From positions 7,936,001-8,000,000 of the forward strand of contig CAVNZM010000010.1 of assembly GCA_963693365.1 (NCBI GenBank): a DNA stretch of 64,000 nucleotides. The letters are read 5' to 3'. The translations under genes were made by a program, and so were the position numbers. A model generated the notes under the pieces. The model saw only the letters and a program-made list of their open reading frames with translations, had not been told where the DNA came from and did no database searches. Source of the stretch: Amoebidium appalachense (Eukaryota; Ichthyosporea). Shown here piece by piece: positions 50,560 to 64,000 of the stretch (position 1 is its first letter; each line of letters opens with the position of its first letter).

Positions 50560-52593
50560 TTTAAACAACCGTGGTACCGCCCAGCGCAACTAGCGTTCCA
50601 ATTCTCTCGAATGATGCCCACAATAACCACAAGGTTCACAATCTGCGTGACAAACAGGTGTTTTGCTGCCGAAGATAAAGAAAATCCTGCCCCTATAGGC
50701 CTTCGACTTGCATGTTTTTGGTTTCCGCATAAACTCATTTAACAGTGACCAGCACCTTCGTAGAAACACGACAACTGACGATAACCTGAAGGAGGCTTAG
50801 TAGAAGGCATATAAGTGTGCATTGAGTTCAGAGATGCGTTTTACATGTTCCTTCGAAGGGTTTCCCTTGAACTGTTCACACGCTTGGGGTGGTGACACAA
50901 GTGACATCGCCTCAGGCGGCCAGGCAGAATCGCACCAACACATGTCAGAAACACCCGAGGTTTGGGGATTTATCAAATATAGGCAATGAATGTCCGTTTT
51001 GATTGGCTGTGCGCAGTAAATCACTGAATGCGCAAGCTGCGCGTTACCCTGGCGTTACCGGGTTAGCGGCTGCCACAGTGGCTAGCAGCCTGCCACCGGC
51101 CGTGTTCGCGATTGGGAGTTTACGCACTGCGGACATAGTCAGGGCCCAGCCTCACGGCTCCTTTGGTGCAAAATTGCGGACTCTCATGCACGAGGTAAAA
51201 GCACTGCCGGGGAAGGTGGGGGAAACTGTGTGTGTGTGTGCTGTGTGCTGTGTGTGCCTTGTGCACCTGTGTGTGCTTGGTGGGCCGGCTGCAGACCAAC
51301 GTCTTGGTTTTATTTAGTCCGGGGTCGCTTTATTTTTGAAACACTCTGCATCTGCTTTCAAATTGGTCAGGTGCGCCCTGTGACGAACCACTGCCAACCA
51401 TATTCTGGGATATATTTGCAGCCAGCAGCCAGGCCGGTATGTTGCCAGCAACCGATACTATCCTATGCACATAGAGCCTCGCAGGTAAATATGTCTGTCT
51501 GCGTAAAAAATACATTGCGTGTGTGGTGTACTGAGGTATACTAACGAGAAGCCGGTGCTGCAACTGTATGTAGGTGTGTGTGTGTGTGTGTGTGGTGTGT
51601 GTATGGGTAGTAGCAACACTGCCCTGTACAATGCTAATGCCGTGATAATCAACCAATAAGATATTGGAGTAGTCACGTGAGAAATCAACAACGGCTTGAC
51701 GTAAAGGCTCAACCGCTCTTCTCTGCAGATGGGGGTCTGGAGGAAACAATAGTCAGCACATATATTCCTTACGCTGTTAGCCAGGTAGAAATTTGGGCGG
51801 GAAGTTTGAGCGGGCGCAAAAAAGGTTTATATAGGAATTGTTGCATACCGACAGCACCAGCTACTAGACTACTCCACACCCACGCAATAAGGGTATGTAT
51901 GACCAGAAGAAAGAAAGCCCAAAACACCCAGAAACCACGAATCGAGAACCTCACGCGCAATCCACAAAGCACATCAAAACCTAACAACAATTATTATAAT
52001 CTCACGACGGGCCTGTGATTTTCTTATGACTGTGCATGTGCATGTGTGCGTATGTGTGAAGCCAGTCATGTGCACACCATGTAAATCATCTATATGCATG
52101 TCGTTGTTTGCTTGTATGTGCGCGCTCGACTGCACCTGTGCATGCATGTGCGGCATCAAAAACATGTAATCATGCATGCATATACGAGCGCTTGTGGCAA
52201 TGATAGCGTGGATTGACAGTCATCGTTTCTAAAGACCGTGATGTAACAGGTTGATTGCAAGTTCATAGGGAGGATGAGAGGTTTGCACGGGGGTTAGAGG
52301 AGCACATACTCGTGTGTGCACACGCCTACATGAATGGGTGGCTGGTGTGCGCGTGCGTTTATCTGCGCCAACCATCTTTGTGCACTTTTGTGTGTATATT
52401 TGTGTGTGTGTGTGTGTGTGTATGTGTGTGTGTGTGTGAGCATGACTTTGTGCTTGTTCGCGAGTGTATGTGACTGTGTGTGTCCGTGTGTGCATTTGTG
52501 CGTGTGCGTGTGCATGTGTGTGGTGTGTGTGTGTCTGTGTGTGTGCTCGTACGCATGTGCATGTGTGTAAGGGGCGAGGGAGCATGCACATAC
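50560..52593. other. Intergenic region between coiled-coil gene and eIF3g
   Basis: Upstream of the coiled-coil gene and downstream of eIF3g (both minus strand). It should also hold the short last exon of eIF3g, which I could not place. A plus-strand frame at 51003-51220 is of ordinary composition but has no donor, acceptor or homology I can support. A TATA-like CATATAAG lies at about 50808. Confidence 0.4.
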
Positions 52594-54665
52594 TTTGCCC
52601 ACTCGACCTGCAAGATCAGATGGTCGTAGCCATAGCCCGACAGTGCCTCGATGGCCCGTGCGGCATCCTCCTTGCGCAGATAGCTGACAAACGCAAAGCC
52701 CTTGGACTGATTGGTGTTCTGCATGCAAACAGGTTAGAAAAAAATCAAATGGTGGGACGTTTTTCCAAGGAGTATGCTGGGATATTACCAATGTGTGCAA
52801 AGCTTCACTATTGTCTAAAGACTTGCTTACCATGAAGAGCAGATGCGAGGGTTGCAAGGTGTTACCCAAGAGCACGCACGGATCCGAGACATCTGAGTGC
52901 ATGTGGAGGCAAAAGTGTCGTGTATGTGTGTGTCGTGCAGTTGTCGCGGGCACACGTGTGCTATAGTGGGTTTCATGCGACAAGAGGTATAACAATCACA
53001 TTGCTTCCGTGTCGTGTGTTTGTGTGTGTGAGCATGAATGTGCGTGCCTGTACGTTTGTGTGTGTGTGTGTGTGTGTGGGTTGGCGGGTGCATGTAGGTT
53101 TGTGTGTGTGTGTGTGTGTGTGTGTGAGTGTGAGTGTGTGAGTGTGTGTGTGCGTGTATGTGGTGCCCTGGTATAGGAGAAAGAGAGGGGGGCAGAGAGG
53201 GGGGGGGGGGGGGGGGGGGGGGGTAACCTTGTCCTTGGCCAAGAAAATGCGCTGGACGGTACCGAATGGCCGGAACAGGTCCTGCAGATCTGGCTCGCGC
53301 ACATCCTCCGACAGGTTGGTCACACGCACAGTCGCTGCATCGTCCACCTCTGCAGCACAAATAATAGGTCAGACGTGCCTCCCTCCCCCCCCCCCCCCCC
53401 TCTGCCTCCCGACCGCCAGACCCACATCCACAGGACACATCCGAATATACACAGGCAAACAAACTGCAAGTGACCTGGCCAAACCAACCAAAACGAGATC
53501 AAGGCAGAGAAAAGTGGTCAAAGCACGTGCATAAGCACACACACATGGGGGCACACGTACGTCTCTGCTTCATGGACTCGCCGCGCCTGTTTCCACCGTC
53601 TCTCATGCTCGGTGGCACGTACTTGCCCTTGACCATTCCTCCCGGCCCGGCCGCTGCTGCCGCCGTGCTGGCTGCTGGCTTGCCTGCTGCCCCCGCCCCC
53701 CATAACCTGTTAGTGGTTTGCACACACACAGCACCACCCATATTCACACGACGACTCAGTGTAATGTCTCAGCATATCCCAGGGTACACACAAACCATTC
53801 TCTATATGCAACTCTCAAGGAATGGCTCAACTCCACCACTACCCTCTTCTTGCCATGAGCCTGGCAGTACATAACCCCACGGATATCCGCATCGCCCTTC
53901 TTCCAGAACATGACAATCTTAAACCCCCCCCCCCTCCCCCCCAACACCTCCCCCGGGCAAAAAAAAAAAAAAAAAAAAAAAAAGGGCGGGTGGAAACCAT
54001 AACACGCACCCCCCCCCCCCCCCCCCCCCCCCCCCACCTACTCACACAAACACACACACCAGGTACCTGCTTCCTCTGCGGCGGCGGGTGTCGGGGGGGC
54101 CAAGGAGTCCTTGTAGGGGCACTTGAGGGTGAAGTGGTCGCCCTTGCAGATACGGCATGTGACGATGCGCTGGTTGGCCAGCTTCTTCAGTGGGTCGTCC
54201 GCACCGTCCGCTGCGTCCAGGTCCTGCACACAAGGATATCAGTCACAAGCACTCTAACATCATGTGGGTTCTCCTCCTTACAACCCTCCCCCTCAACATC
54301 CCCCCCCACACACACACACAACCACACACACAGACACACAAAGGAAACACACACCCACACCCACACCCACACAACACATGCTGGCAGTTCGTGTGTGTGC
54401 ATGCATCTACGATAGCCTTGTACATCCCCCCGCCCCCCTCCCCGGGCGCCGCGCGCCATATCATACTGGCACCATCCATTCCTCCCCTTCCCCAGCCAAC
54501 CCCCCCATCATCCCCCCCCCCCCCCCCCCCCCCACACCGAAAAAAAAAAAGAAAAGAAAAGAAAGAAAAGCCCACACACCCACAGGTGGATACGCTGCCA
54601 CCAACACGCCCAATTGGTCCTGATGAAAAAGGGAAACCCATCCATACCTGCCACCATGCATGCCC

Positions 54666-54696
<31 letters not shown>

Positions 54697-54976
54697 ACAC
54701 GCACACACACATGGGCATACCCACTCCCCCGACCACACACATCCACTACACCATTACTCACAAGCAAGCGGAAAGAGCAGACGGCACACGACTCTACACA
54801 TGTCCTATGTGCACATACACCTGTCTAGGTCTCTGGCTTACCCCCCATCCACACCATCCCCAATACGCAAAACCATACATACAACTCCACACAGAAAAAC
54901 ACACACACAACGCCCACTGGCTCGTTTAAAAATTCAAAGACAGTCCACCTAACCCCCCCCCCCCCTCCCCCCAGAT

Positions 54977-55026
<50 letters not shown>

Positions 55027-57093
55027 CACTTACCGCGCTCTGTGAGGTGAGTGTCAAGAACACGTCATCAGACACGATGGTGGTGCCCGAGTTGGGACCG
55101 GGGGGGTCCCTTGCAGAATCTCCGTACTTGGCCCATTTCTGTGTGCACACACCTTCTGTCAAACGACACATCTCACCCCAAATCCGATCATTCATTCATC
55201 CAAAAAGAATAACTTTTCCCCCAAACCCCATCCCCCCCCCCCCCCCCGGGGGAGCCTTGCTTGACCCTTGGGTGTGGCAGGGAAGACCCAGCAACCTAGA
55301 TCTTCAACACCTTAGAGACAGGCAGACACACATTTCCTCCCTGAAATCTGGCCAGCTTCCAAAACATCCAATTAGTATCTATGCTTAAGGCATAATCATG
55401 ATTTGAAAAGCATCCACACATTCCCCCGTTTGCTGGTGTGATCATCACGTAGGGAAAAAAAAGAGGGGGGGGGGGGGGGGGGGGGGGGATATGTATCCAA
55501 TAGAATGTGGCAACCCATTGAAGCAAAAAAAAATTGAAAGCAAAAAAGACAAAAAATATGAGAACGACGAAAACAAGAGGTGAGAATATAACAGTTAATT
55601 GACAGCTCAACATATGAAACGGAGTCCACGGGGGAGGGGGGGGGGGGGGGGGGGGGGGAGGAATCCATCGACAAGAATCGAATTTTTTTGCACTTGTCCC
55701 CCCACACTATCCCCCCCCCCCCCCCCAAAACCCCCTCCCTCCCCTCGGTGCATGCGACCTTCCCAGCCTCTTACCTTTCTGGCAGCAACAGCAGGAGTGA
55801 TTTTTCTCCTTGCCAGCTCGACTCTGAATGTGCGGGTAATCTGCAAGGCCACCATCAGTTTCGAATGTACGTGATCACAATAACATGGTCTGTGTGTGTA
55901 CCGGACACACACGGCATGCTGTTAGATGCGAATAGAACAAACATGATCTCTCACGCTTTGGGTGCCAGTGCAACTGGTAACTCCTTCGTTTTTGTTAAAA
56001 TAAGTTGGCTATTAGTGTGTGTCTGCACGTTTATATCCGTGGTATCTGTGTATGTGCACAATAAAAACATCAGTGCATATAGTTCTCATTTACTGAGAGC
56101 TAGGTCTGAGAGTGTGTGTGTGAGTATGTGGACTAGAGCGTGTGCAGGTATGTGCATGAGTGAGCGCACAAGTATAGCGTTCCTATGTGTGTGTGTGTGT
56201 GTGTCTGTGATAGTATTAGCGCCTGCGTGTGCACGAGAGTGGGCCTGGTGCTTCATGGTACACAAATGGAATGTGTATGTTGGTGTGTGTGCGTGCATAC
56301 GCGTGTGTGTGCGCCATCACAGATGTTTGTGTGTGTGGGTGTGTGTGGGTGTGTGTGTGTGTGTGCGCGCACCCGCATGTGTGTGCGACTGCGTGCTTGC
56401 ATGCACAAGTATGTGTGTTCGCCGCTGTGCACCATGCATTCCAGTGTATGTGTGTGACTGTGTATGTTTGTAGGTCTGCACGCCTGCAGGTGAAAGTGTG
56501 TCAACTCAATAAGGTGTGGTTGAGTGTATGGAGGTGTCGGTGGTTCCAATAGTAGTGTTCAATGTCGAGGATAAAACAACAGCAGCACCAGGTCCTCTAA
56601 ACCGCCTCCAATCCCACACCCGCATCACCAAGACAGGAGTGTGCAGACAAAGCAAGAAAAAACGACAGCCCACCTTCTCCTTCTTCTTGGTGTCTGCGTT
56701 GATTCTGTACTCGACCACGGTCTTGATCCCGTCAATGGGTCCCGTCACAACGGGGGGAGGCAGCCCATCTACGGCCCCAGCTTGATCAGACACAAAATCT
56801 ACCTTCTTAGCCTACACTGTTAAGTAGAAACTCCTGCCAACCCCAATATGAAGCCAGGCTCTACTTATACACCGAAGGGTGTTCTAGAGTCTAGACGGAC
56901 GCCAAAGTGTGTGGGTACATAGAACAATAACAATAAAACTCACAGCCATTTCTATTGTATTGTATATAGAAGGCGCGGACAGAAACCAGACGGAGAAGAA
57001 GACAACCACTATCACATGCGCCCACTTTGTGCGTGCAGAATAGCGGGGGAAAAGGAGCCTACCATCTTCCTCCTCATCGATGTCTCCCCACAT
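52594..57093 (-). CDS. eIF3g: Eukaryotic translation initiation factor 3 subunit G
   Basis: Eight exons: 57093-57063 (ATG), 56798-56674, 55840-55775, 55138-55034, 54223-54067, 53686-53561, 53349-53228 and 52718-52594. All phases agree and give 285 complete codons plus two bases, so a short last exon is missing. The order matches eIF3g: acidic start MWGDIDEEEDG, TVVEYRINADTKKKEKV, a basic strip (RTFRVELARRKITPAVAARK), the KWAKYG...DPPGPN box, zinc knuckle CRICKGDHFTLKC (C-x2-C-x4-H-x4-C), an Ala/Gly linker, KGKYVPPSMRDG, then an RRM with VRVTNL (RNP2), LFRPFGTVQRIFLAKDK, KGFAFVSY (RNP1) and HLILQVEWAK. The protein is part of the eIF3 scaffold on the 40S ribosome and acts in scanning and reinitiation. 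The start fits the family, whose members begin with a Trp-containing acidic peptide. Confidence 0.95.
54979..55022. repeat. (CA)n microsatellite downstream of an eIF3g exon
   Basis: About 22 CA units starting 11 bp past the donor of exon 55138-55034. Confidence 0.95.
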
Positions 57094-59421
57094 AGCCTTT
57101 CTCCTGTAAACCCAAACGTAAGTGCAGTGTCCTCCATCATACACTTACCAACGAGCAAGACCGCCTAGGCCAGACCTACCACGTTCGGACCTTTATAATG
57201 GATGATTCAAACAGCTCCAAAAAAAACCCCCGTCTAAAATGCCTGATGCTGGAAAGTAGAATCCCCTCGCCACGACGTGCAAGTGTGGGTACCGTAAAAC
57301 GTTTGTTTTCGACTGAAAAATTCTGTGGTCAAAAAAGGCATATAAAACTTTTAGCTGTCGTCCCCCTTCAGCAGTAAGGAGAAACCATAGAGTAGAATGC
57401 TTTTTTTTAGCCGTATGCTCTCTTTCTTTGTGTATTTCTCCGTCCCAACCCAAAATAGGCCTGACTGTGGGTATTGACAGCCCAAAGAGTCCTCGCTTCT
57501 CCGCTGCATTGCTTGTTTCCCTGCTGAAACCCATGTTCAAAAAACTAAAAAAGGAGGCCGAATTGAGAAAACTCACTCTGGTGCAGGCATGATGGCGTTC
57601 TTTATCACTCAAACTCTCTCTTTTTGTTGAGTGAAAGTGACTTGAGAAACGAAAAAACTACGCTCGCTCTTAGCACACCGTGCAGCCGTGAAGGGAACGC
57701 CTGTGACTGTGACGATCACAAGCACACGGGATCGCTGAATCGATCGTAGGCAGCCATGATACGCCCTGGATGTTTACACAATACACAGTTTAAAAGATCA
57801 TAAACTTTTTTATAATAGACTTTCACGAATAGAAGAAGCAATTTATGATTCCTCAAAAATGGCGCCTTGACTCAATTGAAGTCCACACGTGCCCCCCAAA
57901 TGGAGTCCGCCTTTTCAGTCTTTCTCTCAGCTGACTGTCTTTTCGCTTAGGAGGATCTTTTATTTAGCTGTGGCGCACAGGTCTAGGCTAGAGCTCTTTT
58001 CAAGGCCGGTTTGGCAGTGGCAGCCTTTTGCTCCCGAACCAAGAACAATTACTCTATGGTGAATACTGTGAATCAATCATGCTAGGGTGGTACGTAGGTA
58101 CAGCTGTTGAATCCCTGTCGTTTGCCCAGATCTGACACCTACAGCTTGAATCCATTTGATTTTTCACTTCAATTACAGTGCTTTACTGGTCACCGTTGAA
58201 ATTACGGTGTAATAAACTGCAACAACAGAAATATGGAGCCCTCTTGGTTGCCCTGCTTGTATTGCAGAGGCACAATTCTCTCCCTTCCTCTCCCCTGTCC
58301 CTCCCTCTCTCCCTCGCTTCTCCTCCCTCCCCACTCCCCCTTCTCCCCATCGCGCATGCGGTGCGCCCGGGCATGTGTGTGTGGGTGGGTGGGTGGGCGG
58401 TTGGGTGTGGGTGTGGGTGTGGGTGTGGGTGTGTGGGTGTGTGTGCATGCGTGGATTCCGTGTTTTATTTCGCCTCTAGGCAGTGGTATCGTCGTTCTGT
58501 GCACAAACACTGTTGCGTAAATTGTGCAACTGCAAGTGCGCAAGAGCGAGTGTGGCAAAAAGTGCGAGAGTGTGTGGAGTCAAGGAAGAAGAAAAAGAGG
58601 GAGGAAGAAAGGAATGGAATACAGCTTCTCAGCGAAGATGACCTGGTAAATGCCAGGGGCGCAACCAAGAGCTTGGGTAGTCCATATGGGTTGTAAAGAA
58701 GCAGAGGAGGAAAATTTTCCGAAAGCACGACGCCGTGTGCCTGTTCCAGGACACTTGGATAACATCCCGTGTGCTTTCTTTTTAGCTATAGCTAACACGT
58801 TGCCCTGATGCTTAAAATTACGTGGCTAGCTTCCACCGTTTAAACGACAGTTTGCTATATGCTATGTTTGTAGCAACGCCTCAATATATTGCACTCATAT
58901 AGGAGGCCTTGGTTTGTAGCACTCTGCTGCACTTGCACACGACGTACTCCGTGAATTAAAACTCTCGTGCAAGCTGCACAGAGTTGCCCAGAGGTGTTCA
59001 GAACTTGAAGGCTTCAGCGGGGCTCGGCCCCAAGGCCTTCTCGCAAAAAAAACAGACAATTGCGGCCTGGCTCACTGTCTGAGACATAGTGACATACACG
59101 AGGCTGATTGGTTGAACAAAACCAAGTGACGTCATTCCATTTTTTTTTCCTTGCCAATGCACAAAGGCTGACTGCACCAAGCGAAGCTTCACAGCTGCAG
59201 AGGTAGCTAAGGAACCGGGAAAGGAAACAGCCTGTGTGTCTGCAGAAGTTACGAGTATGTAGCCCTTTTTGCCTGCCCGCCCCAGCATACATATCTTACA
59301 CCATGTTCCTGCATCTCCTGTTAGCCCTCGGCAGTATGCTATATAGCAAAACTATGAAAAAGGAACGTGATGTTAAACCCATGCCTACATGCATAAATCC
59401 TCACACGCACACACGCAGAAA
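57094..59421. other. Divergent intergenic region between eIF3g and the TFG-like gene
   Basis: The two genes are transcribed away from each other from this 2.3-kb stretch, so it holds both promoters and any 5' non-coding exons. It is less repetitive than the rest of the window. A CT-rich stretch (58275-58350) is followed by a (GGGT)n/(GTGTGG)n tract (58379-58445). No TATA box could be assigned with confidence and no coding exon is supported. Confidence 0.5.
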
Positions 59422-63582
<4,161 letters not shown>

Positions 63583-63754
63583 GTGGGTGGACATGTGATA
63601 TGGCACCTGTTAAATCCCACTACCACCCTTATCTCTCTCCAAACCCCCCCCCCCCCCCCCCCCCCCCCCCTCTTGCACAACACACACGCACACACAGATG
63701 CACACCACTGTGCGCCTTGTCGAAATGTGTCCCCCACCCTCTCATCGCCGTGAA

Positions 63755-63905
63755 TGGGTTTAAACTCGGATACTGTAGACGACTTGGCCATTCGTGATGA
63801 TGTGCTCTGCCTTAAGATGCATACCCTGTGTGTGTAATATTGACAATTTGCTTTGTATTTTCTGCTGCAATCGTGTACTTCGTACAGTAATGCATTTTGG
63901 GTCCT
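63755..63905 (+). repeat. Dispersed poly(C)-tailed repeat, sense copy in TFG-like gene
   Basis: TTTAAACTCGGATACTGTAGACGACTTGG, then GTGTACTTCGTACAGTAATGCATTTTGGG, with C-runs following from 63942. It corresponds to the 19566-19733 copy in order and orientation. Confidence 0.75.
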
Positions 63906-64000
63906 TCACCCTTCCCCCCTCCCCACCTTTTCCTCCTCGAAACCCCCCCCCCCCCCCCTCCCTCCCCCTTCCCCCCCCCCTCCCCCCCCCCCCCCCCCCC

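Noticed and set aside
51003-51317. Plus-strand coding exon between the coiled-coil gene and eIF3g
   Set aside because: The composition is plausible for about 70 codons, but there is no start context, no supported splice sites and no recognised homology; the end runs into GT-repeat DNA.
52359-52590. C-terminal extension of eIF3g after VEWAK
   Set aside because: The frame continues only through TG-repeat DNA. A GTATGT donor lies exactly at AA/GTATGT, and eIF3g proteins end a few residues after WAK.
63942-64000. Possible telomere or chromosome end at the terminal C-run
   Set aside because: C-runs of this kind occur throughout the introns and the window simply stops in one. There is no telomere-like unit with periodic A/T.

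Overview
This window is eukaryotic nuclear DNA: genes are split by many short GT-AG introns, promoters carry TATA boxes, retrotransposons are present, and there is no bacterial-style gene packing. About 90% of each gene span is intron. Introns and intergenic DNA are full of C/G homopolymers, (GT)n/(CA)n and (GA)n microsatellites and minisatellites. The lineage is not settled. An ISN1-type IMP 5'-nucleotidase (known from fungi and many protists, not from animals or land plants) together with a TFG-like PB1 gene and a starch-binding domain suggests a unicellular eukaryote, but no taxon can be named from sequence alone.

Layout. (1) 1-462: flank with no gene seen. (2) 463-11947: a three-level retroelement nest. 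A tyrosine-recombinase (PAT/Ngaro-type, DIRS order) retroelement with split direct repeats is interrupted by a minus-strand gag-only LTR element (2288-9423). That element is itself interrupted by a plus-strand non-coding LTR element (5116-8744) with identical 480-bp LTRs and a perfect GAAGG target duplication. (3) 12068-13921 (+): two-exon zinc-dependent alcohol dehydrogenase-like gene, with its TATA box just outside the retroelement. (4) 16817-20876 (+): two-exon gene whose splice junction creates a PP1-docking-like RVxF motif. (5) 23046-37677 (-): at least 16 exons encoding an IMP-specific 5'-nucleotidase fused to a C-terminal CBM20 starch-binding domain. One intron holds about five near-identical 453-bp tandem repeats. 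(6) 40741-50559 (-): at least seven-exon coiled-coil protein of unknown family. (7) 52594-57093 (-): eIF3g. (8) 59422-63582 and beyond (+): TFG-like PB1 protein, running off the window.

Exon models were built by hand from homology, splice dinucleotides and reading phase. For the nucleotidase, the coiled-coil gene, eIF3g and the TFG-like gene, the phases agree across nearly all junctions, which is the main support. First or last exons that could not be located are stated as missing. The genes have unrelated housekeeping roles (purine salvage, translation initiation, ER-exit scaffolding, redox) and do not form an operon-like unit.

The most unusual points are the nucleotidase-CBM20 fusion; a dispersed repeat family that ends in poly(C) and lies in sense orientation in every intron where it was seen; a tandem array carrying an exon-like, phase-0 segment inside a phase-0 intron; and a strong sense-strand poly(C) habit of introns, with microsatellites directly abutting splice sites.
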